Assembly: GCF_014202505.1 (NCBI RefSeq)
Contig: NZ_JACHGW010000003.1
Location: 372,001 to 436,000, forward strand
Direction of reading: 5' to 3'
Length of the DNA: 64,000 nucleotides
Source of the DNA: Armatimonas rosea
GTDB taxonomy: Bacteria; Armatimonadota; Armatimonadia; Armatimonadales; Armatimonadaceae
Each line of letters starts with the position of its first letter. The stretch's first letter is position 1. The position numbers and the translations under genes are program-made. The notes beneath the pieces were generated by a model. That model saw only the letters and a list, made by a program, of their open reading frames with translations. It was not told the DNA's origin and ran no database searches. Shown here piece by piece: positions 15,285 through 24,579 of this stretch.

Positions 15285-16196
15285 CTAAAAACCGCCGGAT
15301 CGCCATGCCTGGGTTGGTGCGTCGAGAAGCGGCCAGCCGGTGATATGGGCCAGGAAGCGCCCTAGAGCGGCGGCCTCATCGGTGCTGGGCGCGAGAAGGG
15401 GCTGCGAGCCACCGCCCAAGAAACCGTCGAGGGCTCCCATGTCGGTGGGAACCTGGTAGCTATCCAGTGTCGCCCCGCCACTGCGGCCCGCGACCCGTAG
15501 CGTTCGATAGACCTGATGACCGTAGCGGCTGGAGACCTCGCGGTAGCTGAGGCGGAAGGTCGCGGCCGCGGGGCCCTCCCAGCGCCGGACCCGCTGAAGC
15601 TTGCCCAGGGTTCGGCGCCGCTCCAGAAGCTCACGCCCGACCCGGAGCTGCTCTGAGGCACCCAGCATCCAAATCAGGACGGCCACGGCGAGTACTCCAA
15701 AGACAATGGCAACAACAAGCATGTAGGGGCGGGGCTCGCCGTGCTTCGGGTAGGCAAAAGCAAGGCTAAAGAGCGCTCCCATCCCAAAGACCACGAGAGC
15801 GACGCCCTCTTCCCAGTCTGTTGCCCCTGCGCGTGTGATTCTGGCCCAGATGCCCCGCTTGAGCCGGGTCGTGCCATCGGGGAGCGGGTCGATCTCCCAG
15901 TCACCGATACTGCCAATCGCGCTGGCTTGCTGGAGCGCATCGGTGACCCGGGAGAAGTCTTGGAGGGCCATGCCCTGAACGGCTCCGTAGCTGGGAACCG
16001 CTGCCTGCACCGCAAGCCCACAGTGCGGGCAGACCGGAGCTGCGAAGGGGACAGGCTTCTCACAGGCACGGCAGGGGTAGGTCTTGGCGGGCGGTGGCGC
16101 GGCTTGGTCTAGGGTTCGCCCACAGGCATAGCAGACTGTTAGATGGTGCGGATTGGGCGCCCCACAGCCCGCACAGTGTTTCATTTCCGGCTTCAT
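15285..16196 (-). CDS. zinc-ribbon membrane protein of unknown role
   Basis: A 303-residue protein with two N-terminal zinc ribbons (CAGC..CYAC at residues 8-26 and CRAC..CPHC at about 42-58). Two hydrophobic helices follow (about 130-150 and 158-178), and then a C-terminal domain (VGRELLERRRTL..FRLSYREVSSRYG..TLRVAGRSGG) likely on one side of the membrane. No enzyme motif. It is monocistronic as far as visible. Confidence 0.7.
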   Translation of the reverse strand: MKPEMKHCAGCGAPNPHHLTVCYACGRTLDQAAPPPAKTYPCRACEKPVPFAAPVCPHCGLAVQAAVPSYGAVQGMALQDFSRVTDALQQASAIGSIGDWEIDPLPDGTTRLKRGIWARITRAGATDWEEGVALVVFGMGALFSLAFAYPKHGEPRPYMLVVAIVFGVLAVAVLIWMLGASEQLRVGRELLERRRTLGKLQRVRRWEGPAAATFRLSYREVSSRYGHQVYRTLRVAGRSGGATLDSYQVPTDMGALDGFLGGGSQPLLAPSTDEAAALGRFLAHITGWPLLDAPTQAWRSGGF

Positions 16197-16257
16197 CGTT
16201 TGAGGTCAGACACAAAACTCCCGGCACGGTTGCGGATTTTGTTGCTGTGGGTGTTGC

Positions 16258-16392
16258 CCTCTCCCTCGGTGAACGTGGGGCAATGGGGCGTCGTTCCTCC
16301 GCCGCGCCTTCGGCGGATAAATCTTGTACCGACGAGGAACGAGGAGGCGGCGCGAAGCGCCCCCTAGCCCCACGTTTACCGTGAGGGAGAGG
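16258..16392. repeat. palindromic element overlapping the 3' end of rfaE2
   Basis: The terminal arms CCTCTCCCTC..AACGTGGGGC (16258-16281) and GCCCCACGTT..GAGGGAGAGG (16367-16392) are nearly perfect inverted repeats with a small indel. The interior has CCGCC/GGCGG and GTTCCTC/GAGGAAC pairs. The right arm supplies the last codons (SPSR) and the stop of rfaE2. Confidence 0.7.
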
Positions 16393-16846
16393 TTAGTTTT
16401 TTCACTACGTTGGTGGTGGAGCGGCCTGGAACGAGGGGGAGGATCACGACCTCGCCGCCGTACTCACGGACGATAGCCGTCTCTGGGAGCACATCGGGCG
16501 AGGCATAGTCGCCGCCTTTGCAGTGAATACTGGGCTGGACAGCGCGGATGAGCTCCACCGGCGTGTCTTCCTCAAAGACACAGACCGCGTCTACGCACTT
16601 CAGGCCCAGCAAGAGCTCCGCACGCTCGCCCTCCGGGTTGATCGGGCGCTCCGGGCCCTTGCCCAGCCGACGGACACTCGCATCGGCGTTCACGCCCACA
16701 AACAGCGCATCCCCGAGGGCGCGGGCCTGCTGGAGATAGCGCAGGTGCCCGACGTGCAAGATATCAAAGACCCCATTGGTAAAGACGACGCACTTACCGT
16801 CGGCCTTCAGTCGCGCCGCCTCCGCGGCAAACTCGTCACGTGTCAT
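16376..16846 (-). CDS. rfaE2: D-glycero-beta-D-manno-heptose 1-phosphate adenylyltransferase
   Basis: Makes ADP-heptose precursor for the lipopolysaccharide core. The 156-residue single-domain form corresponds to the C-terminal half of HldE. Motifs: TNGVFDILHVGHLRYL (nucleotidyltransferase HxGH), GVNADASVRRLGKGPERPI, and the C-terminal PGRSTTNVVKK. It follows waaF immediately (TAG then ATG with no gap) and is the last gene of the waaC-waaF-rfaE2 operon. The final residues and stop are inside a palindromic repeat, so the natural C-terminus may have been altered by insertion. Confidence 0.93.
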   Translation of the reverse strand: MTRDEFAAEAARLKADGKCVVFTNGVFDILHVGHLRYLQQARALGDALFVGVNADASVRRLGKGPERPINPEGERAELLLGLKCVDAVCVFEEDTPVELIRAVQPSIHCKGGDYASPDVLPETAIVREYGGEVVILPLVPGRSTTNVVKKLTSPSR

Positions 16847-17818
16847 CTAGCGAATCCGTCTTTCTATCGCGTCCCAGACCCCGTCCACGGGGAGCTGGGT
16901 CATACAGGCAATATCGCCGCGCTTGCAGGAGCGAGCCTGGCAGGGGACACAGCTCAGCTCGCGGTTGATCACGACCAGATCGCCGGGGCGCGTGGGGCCG
17001 GTGCGATCCGGGTCTGCGGCACCCGAGAGACAGACAATCGGGGCCTTCACGGCGGAGGCGATGTGCAGGGGGCCGGTATCCCCGGTCACGACACAGGTCG
17101 CCCGCTCCAGCAAGGCTCCTAGCTCCTTGACCGTGAGCTTGCCCGCCAGGTTCTCCACGGGCGCTTGGGTCTTCCCCGCGATCTCCGACGCCAGCGCCAG
17201 GTCGCCCGGCCCGCCTAGGAGAAGTACGCGCCGTCCCGCTCCCACCAGCCGCTCGATGAGCTCGGCGAAGCGCTCTGGGGGCCAGCGGTTGATGTCTCGG
17301 GTTCCTGCGGGGTTGATAGCGATATAGGGGACACTCAGGTCCAGCTTCGCCGCCAGCGACTCCCGCGCCGCTTCGGGCACAAAGAAGTCCAGCTGTCGGT
17401 CGGTGACCGTGATCCCCAGCGGCACAAGCTCCTTGGCAAAGTCGTCGATGGCGTGGCGCACCCGTCCGGTAGCGGCCTGCTTGCGGCGGTCTTTCTTGAA
17501 GACAATGGTCTGCTGGGGCTGGGAGAGCGCCATGAGCGTCAGGGTCTTGAGGCTAGGCTGGAAGTTCAGAAAGAGGTCGTAGCGGCCGTCGGCACGGAGC
17601 GTCTTGACAAAGCCAGGGAGGCCTTTTCCCCAGTGCTTCTTGCGGTCGAAGGCCAGGATGCGCCCTGCGTAGGGGAGCCCGGTGACCGCTGCCTCCATCC
17701 CTGGGCCTACCACAAAGTCGATCGTGCTGCCGGGGAAGTGGGCGGCGAGCGCCCGCAGTGTCGGGGTGGCGAGCAGGATATCTCCCATCCCCCCGAGGCG
17801 AACCACACAGACCCTCAT
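16847..17818 (-). CDS. glycosyltransferase family 9, ADP-heptose:LPS heptosyltransferase (second)
   Basis: A 323-residue GT9 enzyme beginning MRVCVVRLGGMGDILLATP, with the C-terminal donor-site pattern VTGDTGPLHIASAVKAPIVCLSGAADP and a cysteine-rich tail (CVPCQARSCKRGDIACM) seen in many heptosyltransferases. Its ATG overlaps the stop of the upstream GT9 gene (ATGA, 17815-17818), so the pair is coupled. Longer in-frame starts lie inside the upstream gene and are rejected. It probably adds a heptose to the inner core; donor specificity is inferred from rfaE2 next door. Confidence 0.88.
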   Translation of the reverse strand: MRVCVVRLGGMGDILLATPTLRALAAHFPGSTIDFVVGPGMEAAVTGLPYAGRILAFDRKKHWGKGLPGFVKTLRADGRYDLFLNFQPSLKTLTLMALSQPQQTIVFKKDRRKQAATGRVRHAIDDFAKELVPLGITVTDRQLDFFVPEAARESLAAKLDLSVPYIAINPAGTRDINRWPPERFAELIERLVGAGRRVLLLGGPGDLALASEIAGKTQAPVENLAGKLTVKELGALLERATCVVTGDTGPLHIASAVKAPIVCLSGAADPDRTGPTRPGDLVVINRELSCVPCQARSCKRGDIACMTQLPVDGVWDAIERRIR

Positions 17819-18798
17819 GTCAAGAGCCTCTCGACAGCGTCTAAGACCGCCTCCGCAGGGATGCGAGCAAGGGCATCGGGGATCGTGCCATGGCGCGGGC
17901 GGCGGCTCTCCGGAGGGGCTTCTTTCTCGACAAAGTCCAAGACAACTGCGGGGGCGGGGCCCCAGCCAGGGCCGGTGCGTGCCGGATCGGTGACCCCGTA
18001 GAGCCCCACCACCGGGGTTCCCACCGCGACCGCAAGGTGCAGCGGTCCCGTGTCCGCCCCGATCACCACACCGCACTGCGCCACCGTCTTTGCCAGCTCG
18101 GGGAGCTTTGTCTTGCCCGCCAGGTTCAGGCAGCCCGCACTCGCCACCTGCGCGGCCGCCTCCGCCTCCGCGCCGGGGCCGCCCAGCAGGACGGGCGTCA
18201 GGCCGCGCCCCTCCAGCGCCGCAATCAGAGACTTCCAGCGCTCCAGGGGCCAGGTCTTATCGGGCGTGCTCGCCCCGATAATGCAGCCCACCCAGGTCTT
18301 CTCGCGTGGGGCGTCTCCCGCGAGGTAGGTCTGGACACGCGGCGCGAGCCGGGGATAGCCCAGCACATCGCAGAAGGCGGCGAGCTTCTCCACCTGGTGC
18401 GCCCGGTGGGTGCTGGCGATACGGGCATCGGTGAGGAAGAGCTTGTTGCCCTCCCGGTTCTTATCCAGCCCGATCCGGCGCGGTGCCCCCGAGAGCAGCG
18501 CCAGCAAGCCCGAGACAAAGAGCCCTTGGGGATCGAGCGCGGTGTCGAAGCGCTCCTCCTTGAGCGTCTTGCCAAAGGCTAGGGTAGCGCGGAGGCTCTT
18601 CTCTTCGAGGACATGAACCGCGCTGACGTGCGGGTTGCCCAGCACCAGCGGCGCAAAGGCCTTGCGCACCGCCCACGCGAGGTGCAGCTCCGGTCCTCCG
18701 CCGTGACGAAGCGCCTCGATCAAGGGCAGTGTATGGACCACATCGCCCAGCGACGAGAGCTTGACCACGAGAAGACGAGACGGAGCAGGCGAAGGCAT
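17815..18798 (-). CDS. glycosyltransferase family 9, heptosyltransferase I-like
   Basis: A 327-residue GT9 protein with the N-terminal LLVVKLSSLGDVVHTLPLI motif typical of heptosyltransferase I, and VIGADTGPLHLAVAVGTPVVGLYG at the donor site. First gene of the waaC-like/waaF-like/rfaE2 operon. GGGTAAAAT ends exactly 6 nt before its ATG (leaderless type). Presence of these genes indicates a heptose-containing lipopolysaccharide or glycan, and so an outer membrane. Confidence 0.88.
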   Translation of the reverse strand: MPSPAPSRLLVVKLSSLGDVVHTLPLIEALRHGGGPELHLAWAVRKAFAPLVLGNPHVSAVHVLEEKSLRATLAFGKTLKEERFDTALDPQGLFVSGLLALLSGAPRRIGLDKNREGNKLFLTDARIASTHRAHQVEKLAAFCDVLGYPRLAPRVQTYLAGDAPREKTWVGCIIGASTPDKTWPLERWKSLIAALEGRGLTPVLLGGPGAEAEAAAQVASAGCLNLAGKTKLPELAKTVAQCGVVIGADTGPLHLAVAVGTPVVGLYGVTDPARTGPGWGPAPAVVLDFVEKEAPPESRRPRHGTIPDALARIPAEAVLDAVERLLT

Positions 18799-18855
18799 CG
18801 GCGTATTTTACCCGCAAGCGTCGGCGATCTGGCCGGGTGTCCGGGGAGATTTGGG

Positions 18856-18861
18856 TACAAT
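18856..18861 (+). promoter_or_regulatory. -10 element, leaderless acyltransferase gene
   Basis: GGGTACAAT ends 6 nt before ATG 18868 and fixes that start. It diverges from the similar box of the heptosyltransferase operon. Confidence 0.6.
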
Positions 18862-18867
18862 GAGCCC

Positions 18868-19944
18868 ATGAACACCCCCCCGCCTCGTCTCTCCTATGCC
18901 ACACTGGATGCCTGGAGGGGGATTGCGAGCCTGATGGTGGTGTGCTTCCACACGGCGGGAGTTCACGCCCTGCACCACCCCGAGCTCAAGGACCGCGGCA
19001 TCTTCTGGCTGGCGCAGTTTGGCTGGCTGGGGGTGCAGCTCTTTTTTGTGATCAGCGGCTTCTGTATCGCCAATGCCGCCGCGATCTCCCAAGCACGCGA
19101 CCCGGGTGTCGGCAGCTTTTTTGTCGCGCGCCTGCGCCGCATCTTCCCGCCGTACTGGTGCGCCTTACTCCTGACTACCTTACCGTTGGTGGTGATGCAG
19201 CTTCGTGGCGCAGGGACGGCAGAGACTGCGGGGATGCTGACGGGCGGGAATATCTTCTGGAACCTGACCCTCACGCAGCTAATCACCAAGACCCCGAGCA
19301 TCGTGGCCGTAAGCTGGACGCTGTGCTTTGAGCTGGCTTTCTATCTGTTAGTGGGGGGGGCGCTGGCGGCATTTGGGAAGCGGCTGGGGGTCCGGGCGAT
19401 GCTCCGGGCGCTCCACGGTCTGACACTTCTGTGCCTGATTGCGCAGCTGATCTTTGGGGATGCCGTGCCCTACCCATTTTGTATGTGGGCGCAGTTTGGC
19501 TTTGGCGTCCTGGTCTACGATGCGCTCACCGACCCCAAGAGCCGGGAGCCGCGGGTCTGGGCGGCGGTGCTCGCTCTAGCGACCCTCGTTCTTATCACGA
19601 CCCGAGATTTCTATGTCGCCAACCAGCCCTATCGCCTGAGTATGGTGGTTACTCTGCTCTTTGCCGCTCTGTTGGTGGGCCTGCACCGCTTCGATACCCT
19701 CACGGGGGCACACCGCGCCCTCCGGGGGCTCTCGGTGATCGGCGGCTTTTCCTACAGCCTCTATCTCACGCACCACTACCTCCTGCGGATCGGGCTCCAG
19801 ATCTTCGAGCGGCTCCGCCTGCCCGATCCGGGCGGGCTTGTGGGGCTGCTCTTTGCCATTGCCTTTAGCGTGGCGACTGCCGCTGTGTTCTACCGGTTCT
19901 GCGAGAAGCCGTTCCTTAAGAAGCGCCCGACAAAGTCCCTGTGA
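18868..19944 (+). CDS. acyltransferase family 3 (OafA-like) membrane protein
   Basis: A 358-residue polytopic protein with about ten hydrophobic helices. Family landmarks are LDAWRGIASLMVVCFHTAGV (catalytic-His region), GVQLFFVISGFCI, FFVARLRRIFPPYW, VSWTLCFELAFY and YSLYLTHHYLL. Such enzymes O-acylate cell-surface sugars. It sits between heptosyltransferases and two polysaccharide-type glycosyltransferases, so modification of a surface glycan is likely. The start is at ATG 18868; upstream in-frame codons are antisense to the heptosyltransferase. Confidence 0.92.
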   Translation: MNTPPPRLSYATLDAWRGIASLMVVCFHTAGVHALHHPELKDRGIFWLAQFGWLGVQLFFVISGFCIANAAAISQARDPGVGSFFVARLRRIFPPYWCALLLTTLPLVVMQLRGAGTAETAGMLTGGNIFWNLTLTQLITKTPSIVAVSWTLCFELAFYLLVGGALAAFGKRLGVRAMLRALHGLTLLCLIAQLIFGDAVPYPFCMWAQFGFGVLVYDALTDPKSREPRVWAAVLALATLVLITTRDFYVANQPYRLSMVVTLLFAALLVGLHRFDTLTGAHRALRGLSVIGGFSYSLYLTHHYLLRIGLQIFERLRLPDPGGLVGLLFAIAFSVATAAVFYRFCEKPFLKKRPTKSL

Positions 19945-21100
19945 TGGTAGAGAGAGTGAGGGGCTGGGGGCGGTACTGACTATCGAGCAGGTGCATCTTT
20001 ACCCCCTCAACACGGTAAGGGGTGGTGTTTTTATCACGTCGCACAAAGCCGACTCCCGCGAGCTGCTGTGCCGTGGTGCCTGGTGGGAGCGGGATTGCGG
20101 TTCGGTTCCAGCCACTGCGGAAGAGAGTGAGACGCGGGTCGTTGTAGTCGGAGCTGAGGGTCTGCCGGTTGCGCAGGGTCGCCTGCGCCGCAAGGAGTGT
20201 TCCGGGTGGCAGGGTTGCCTTGAAGTCGACATAGAGGAAGTTGCGCGGGTCGAGGGTGTTGGGGACATAGCTGGCCTCACGACGTTGCTCCTTCTCTGTG
20301 AGTGCCAGTGCCCAGGGAAAGGCATCCAGAGCGCATTCCCGCGCCCCACGGGTCTCATCGTAGGCCCACACGGGTGGTAGCGCGAACAGAAACGGGCTCG
20401 TTCCCTTGAGGCTCACCATGTTGTTGCGGGTCGAGGTCGCCAGGACGGGGTGTCCTGCGATCGTGCGGCTGAGCAGGGGATCGGTGGTCTGGCCCGCACC
20501 CTGCACCACGGCCTTGGGAACACGGCCCGTGCGCGGGTCCACATAGAGCTCGTAGACCCAGTCGATATCCACCGGGGTGCCATCTTGGGCGAGCCGCTGG
20601 AGCATCGTGCGGTCGGTGTCCTGGTCGCTCCAGACAACGGCATAGGCCAGTCGAAGAAGTGCTCCCTCGGGGCGGACACGGGCGAGTAACAGGAGGGGGG
20701 TGTCTGAGGTCGCACTATCCGGGCGCCCATAGAGCCGGGGGGCGTAGCGCCAGAGCAGGTAGTCAGGGTGGGGGGAGGGGACGGTGGTGACTGTCGCATC
20801 GTGGACCTGCACCTCGCGAGCGCCTGCGGGGGAGAGCTCGGGGCGAAAGGTCACGCTAATCTGAACGGTGCCGCGCTCCAGGTTGCCCAGCGCAATAAAG
20901 TACTCTGCGAGCTCCTCACCCCGGTAGAGAACGAGCTCCGCAGTCGGAACCCCATCCACTGCAATGCTCGCCACCGCAGACTCTGCTCCACGACGGCTCC
21001 AGTCACAGCCCGGAGCACGAGCCAGCAGTCGCAGACCTCCCTCACCTGCAGTGGCGATGGTCTGAGTCATAGTGAACGGCTTTGTTTGGAGGACTTTCAT
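19916..21100 (-). CDS. unrecognised 394-residue protein
   Basis: No family recognised with confidence. No signal peptide or membrane helix. It is predicted beta-rich, with segments such as HPDYLLWRYAPRLYG, YAVVWSDQDTDRTML, DIDWVYELYVDPRTG and RNFLYVDFKATLPPG. ATG 21100 is preferred because TAAAAT ends 5 nt upstream; GTG 21115 is the alternative. The 3' end overlaps the convergent acyltransferase by 29 nt. Its base composition matches the GC-rich backbone, unlike the AT-richer genes upstream of it. Confidence 0.7.
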   Translation of the reverse strand: MKVLQTKPFTMTQTIATAGEGGLRLLARAPGCDWSRRGAESAVASIAVDGVPTAELVLYRGEELAEYFIALGNLERGTVQISVTFRPELSPAGAREVQVHDATVTTVPSPHPDYLLWRYAPRLYGRPDSATSDTPLLLLARVRPEGALLRLAYAVVWSDQDTDRTMLQRLAQDGTPVDIDWVYELYVDPRTGRVPKAVVQGAGQTTDPLLSRTIAGHPVLATSTRNNMVSLKGTSPFLFALPPVWAYDETRGARECALDAFPWALALTEKEQRREASYVPNTLDPRNFLYVDFKATLPPGTLLAAQATLRNRQTLSSDYNDPRLTLFRSGWNRTAIPLPPGTTAQQLAGVGFVRRDKNTTPYRVEGVKMHLLDSQYRPQPLTLSTITGTLSGAS

Positions 21101-21156
21101 GCCGCATTTTATCACTTCACGACTCCTGCTGCGATCTGCTTTGTGTGTGCCTTTAT

Positions 21157-22419
21157 CTAATCAAACAGGCTAGATAGCTGTTTTGGCAGAATAGCTGACA
21201 GGCCATATGTCGCATAGAGAATCAAAGCGATCATGGTCCCATCACGAAATCGCGGATCCCCCCAAAACACAATTGCTGTAATCAACGTAGAGGTCATTGC
21301 CAAATGGATGACGAGCCACTCTGTTGAGAATAACCTATAGGTCTTTAATGATTTTACGATTCCTATAATGCATAATATTAATACGGGTGTGCTGAATATG
21401 ACGTTCGAAAGAAGCATTAGTTTATTTCCTGAGTTGAAATCAGGAAGAAAGAAACGGATTATCTTGGAAATGAATAATACTGGGATAGAGAGAGGGTGAT
21501 CTCGAATCCAATCAATACCTAGTTTCCATTCCATCTTATCGTGAGCATATTCGTTAGGTGTCGCATCAACCATCGAACGATAAGGTAGCTCCGTTGTGGA
21601 CACCCAAGCACCAAGTAGCTTGGGCTGGGTTGCGACAGTCGTGTTATTGCCACCATAGAACGTAGATCCACCATTTGTTGCTACCAGCACAAATTTTCCA
21701 TGCACTAAATAATTACGTATAGTCCAAGGTGCGACTATACTGGTAAACGAGAGCGCGTATAGTATTGCAGGGAAAATTGCTCTAGCTACGTTTTTCTTAT
21801 GTGTGATTACGATAACGAGGAGGAACGCTGGTAGTAGTAAAATTGCAAACGGGCGAGTTAATGTGCTGAATCCAAGGATGAGCCCGGATAGTATTAGGCC
21901 GTATCTGGATTCTGTTTTTAGGTTTTTTGTGAATAGCAGTATGCCGAGTGATAGTAGGAATATAAACAAGTTCTCGCTTGCGAAAACGGTTGAGAAATAT
22001 ATATGAGGGAAATAAAATGCAGATAAAAGTGCTGACAGTATAGCGAGCTTCTTGCTTAGTAATATCTCGGCTGTTAAAAAAATAAATAAACAGGAAAACA
22101 TTCCCAAAAGGCTGAAGGTGAGATAGGAAAATACGTAGTTTTCACCAACAAGCGAATACAGTCCCGCAAGCAAAAAGGGCAGCCCTGGAGCTCTAAAGGA
22201 AGTCAGCTGGCCGGACTCCCAAGCGTATCCATGTCCGCGTATGAGCTGTAGGCCGAGTAGGTTAAATTCTATTCCATCAGCTCCAAACGTTTTGTCGGGA
22301 GGGAGATGTATATTACGCAATGCAACTGCCGCGCTGATCCTGAGGAGAAATGCGACGATCATAAAGGCAATAATGAATATTGTCCGGTGCTTTAGTATAG
22401 TTGCAAGTAACTGTCTCAT
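21157..22419 (-). CDS. polytopic membrane glycosyltransferase (ArnT/PMT superfamily)
   Basis: A 420-residue protein with about ten or eleven hydrophobic helices, of the GT-C fold that uses polyprenyl-phosphate sugars. The N-terminal loop after helix 1 has acidic residues (FGADGIEFN), typical of the catalytic DxD-like site. STLTRPFAILLLP and WTIRNYLVHG are recurrent in this family. It lies directly downstream of a GT2 dolichol-phosphate-mannose-type synthase, the usual donor-making partner. Base composition is clearly lower in GC than the flanks and codon choice is AT-rich (many ATT, AAA, TTT), indicating recent acquisition. Confidence 0.82.
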   Translation of the reverse strand: MRQLLATILKHRTIFIIAFMIVAFLLRISAAVALRNIHLPPDKTFGADGIEFNLLGLQLIRGHGYAWESGQLTSFRAPGLPFLLAGLYSLVGENYVFSYLTFSLLGMFSCLFIFLTAEILLSKKLAILSALLSAFYFPHIYFSTVFASENLFIFLLSLGILLFTKNLKTESRYGLILSGLILGFSTLTRPFAILLLPAFLLVIVITHKKNVARAIFPAILYALSFTSIVAPWTIRNYLVHGKFVLVATNGGSTFYGGNNTTVATQPKLLGAWVSTTELPYRSMVDATPNEYAHDKMEWKLGIDWIRDHPLSIPVLFISKIIRFFLPDFNSGNKLMLLSNVIFSTPVLILCIIGIVKSLKTYRLFSTEWLVIHLAMTSTLITAIVFWGDPRFRDGTMIALILYATYGLSAILPKQLSSLFD

Positions 22420-22451
22420 TGGAGATTTCTTAACGATCGTGTTTCTGTTTT

Positions 22452-23222
22452 TTAGTCCGTGAATCTATACCGAAGAATAGCCCAGACCGCTGAAAATGCA
22501 TCTTTGAGGCCAATTTTTTTACCCTCTGTATAGTCTCTGCCGTAGTAGCTGATCGGCACCTCGTAGATACGACACCGTTTACCTGTAGTCGGATCCATCC
22601 ATCTTGCTACTTTTGCTGTTACTTCAGGCTCGAAATCAAAACGATTCGCGCGAAGCTTTATGGATTGAATTACGTCTCTGCGAAATATCTTATAGCACAC
22701 TTCCATATCGGTAAGATTGAGATTTGTTGTGATATTCGATAATGTGGTTAAGAGGGCGTTCGCAACACGATGCCAAAAGAAGCAAACACGATGTGGTCCA
22801 CTTCCCAAAAAACGAGAGCCAAAGACGACATCTGCATCACCATTTAAGAGTGGCTCTAAGAGGACAAAAAACTCATTTGGGTCGTACTCAAGATCTGCAT
22901 CCTGCACCACAACGTAGTCACCTGTTGCTTGGGCAATACCCGTTCTTGTAGCAGCGCCTTTGCCTTGATTTTTATCATGGTAATAGACTTTTACATCCGG
23001 AAAAAAGCCTTCAATGTCATTCTTGAGTATGTCACGAGTTCCATCTTTGGAGCCATCGTCGACAAGGATAACTTCTTTCGATATATCGACATTACGAACC
23101 CGTTCTAGGATCTCTTTGATCGTATGGATCTCATTGTAGACGGGAATGACGACAGATAGACAGAAATCCTTGCTTTTGAAAGTTTCTGAGTCAGATAGTC
23201 TCTCTCGATGTGTTTTTCTCAA
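22452..23222 (-). CDS. glycosyltransferase family 2, polyprenyl-phosphate sugar synthase-like
   Basis: A 256-residue GT-A enzyme with [39 protein letters not shown], the metal-binding [11 protein letters not shown], and a C-terminal [18 protein letters not shown] segment typical of DPM1/GtrB-like synthases without extra membrane domains. It probably loads a sugar on a polyprenyl phosphate for the GT-C enzyme that follows 32 nt downstream. AT-richer than the surroundings, like its partner. The 165-bp region upstream to 23387 is AT-rich and shows no gene. Confidence 0.88.
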   Translation of the reverse strand: MRKTHRERLSDSETFKSKDFCLSVVIPVYNEIHTIKEILERVRNVDISKEVILVDDGSKDGTRDILKNDIEGFFPDVKVYYHDKNQGKGAATRTGIAQATGDYVVVQDADLEYDPNEFFVLLEPLLNGDADVVFGSRFLGSGPHRVCFFWHRVANALLTTLSNITTNLNLTDMEVCYKIFRRDVIQSIKLRANRFDFEPEVTAKVARWMDPTTGKRCRIYEVPISYYGRDYTEGKKIGLKDAFSAVWAILRYRFTD

Positions 23223-23387
23223 TTAGTATTGGCCTTTAAATTTTTGTTCGTTGCTATATGTTCTAATGTCTGTAGGGGGATTCTGTGTTTGAATGATATT
23301 AAATTGTTTGTTGTTCATCGCTTTGAAAGTAGAATTGACCTACCCGTCCAGATGCGCTTTATAGGGTTTTTGTGCAAATACAGCAGG

Positions 23388-24560
23388 CTACTTGGACTCC
23401 AGAGTCGCCAAGATACTTAGCAAGCGCTCTACTTCGGGAACGGTGTTGTAGTGTGCCAGTCCCACCCGAACCGCGCCCTCGGGGAGGCTGAGAGTCTCCA
23501 TCACCCCGACGGCGTAGTAGTTACCGCTCCAGGTGCAGATCCCTGCAGCCCCGAGTACCTCAGCAACGGCACGCGGGGTGTGACCAGCGACCGTGAAGGC
23601 GACCGTTGGTACCCGGTCCGATTTGCCTGGCCCGTAGACCGTGACTCCGGGGAGCCTGTGGAGTCCCTCAAGAAGGCGGGTACCGAGCTCCGCTTCGTAG
23701 CGCTGCATCGCGTCCATGCCAACACTCTCGATGTACTCCACCGCGGCGGTTACCCCTGCCAAGCACTCGTGGTTGAGGGTTCCTTGCTCCCAGCAGTGGG
23801 GAATGCTGGTCTTGGCGGGGCGGACTTTGTGGGGCTTAAGGCGCTCTAAGTGCTCCCGCTTGCCGTAGAGGACACCGATGTGCGGCCCGAAGAACTTGTA
23901 GGCGGAGCAGGCGAGAAAGTCGCAGTTCAGCGCACGGACATCCGTGGGGCAGTGGGGGACAAACTGCACGGCATCGACAGAGACCAGCGCCCCCGCGGCA
24001 TGGGCGAGCCCGATGGCATGCGCTAGGTCGGGGATCGTGCCAAGGGCATTGGAGGCCGCGGTGATCGCCAGCAGGCGGGTCTTGCCCGGTGTGAGGGCCG
24101 CCTCCAGCGCTGTCATGTCCAGAAGGCCCGTTGCCGGGTCGAAGGGCACACGACGAATCACGGCCCCGACCGCCTCTAGCTCCCGCCAGGGCGCGACATT
24201 GGCATCGTGGTCTAGGTCCGTGACAATGATCTCATCGCCGGGGGAAAGCGTCTCCCCAAACGAGCGGGCGAGATGAAAGGTCAGCGCGGTCATGCTCTGC
24301 CCAAAGACAATCTCATAGGGATCGGGCGTGCCTAAAAGCCGGGCCATCGCCGCCCGCGCCGCCGCGACAGTCGCATCGGTGCGCTGGCTGGTGGCAAACG
24401 CGCCGCCCACATTGGCACAGCTGGTCGCCCAGTACCCACTCACGGCATCGATCACACTCTGGGGCACTTGGGTTCCGCCTGGGTTATCGAAGAAGATCAA
24501 GTCGGGGTTGTTGGCCAGCGCCGGAAACTGCGCCCGGATGGTGTCGATGGGAAAGCTCAT
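23388..24560 (-). CDS. class V aminotransferase (cysteine desulfurase-like)
   Basis: A 390-residue PLP enzyme. The PLP lysine is in ACSAYKFFGPHIG (Lys222), with SVDAVQFVPH upstream (cofactor Asp) and the N-terminal FFDNPGGTQVPQSVI motif. It belongs to the group often annotated 'cysteine desulfurase-like' or selenocysteine-lyase-like. The C-terminal domain lacks a clear catalytic-Cys loop of the IscS type (GICTWSGNYYAVG is present), so sulfur transfer is uncertain. Start ATG 24560 has TACAAT exactly 6 nt upstream. Its promoter region is shared with the divergent blaI gene, and the first BlaI operator lies where its -35 should be. Confidence 0.85.
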   Translation of the reverse strand: MSFPIDTIRAQFPALANNPDLIFFDNPGGTQVPQSVIDAVSGYWATSCANVGGAFATSQRTDATVAAARAAMARLLGTPDPYEIVFGQSMTALTFHLARSFGETLSPGDEIIVTDLDHDANVAPWRELEAVGAVIRRVPFDPATGLLDMTALEAALTPGKTRLLAITAASNALGTIPDLAHAIGLAHAAGALVSVDAVQFVPHCPTDVRALNCDFLACSAYKFFGPHIGVLYGKREHLERLKPHKVRPAKTSIPHCWEQGTLNHECLAGVTAAVEYIESVGMDAMQRYEAELGTRLLEGLHRLPGVTVYGPGKSDRVPTVAFTVAGHTPRAVAEVLGAAGICTWSGNYYAVGVMETLSLPEGAVRVGLAHYNTVPEVERLLSILATLESK

Positions 24561-24579
24561 ACGGGGATTGTACCTGGCC

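Noticed and set aside
16847-18798. CRISPR-like or tandem repeats in the window
   Set aside because: No array of regularly spaced direct repeats was found anywhere; the similar texts in the two GT9 genes reflect protein homology.
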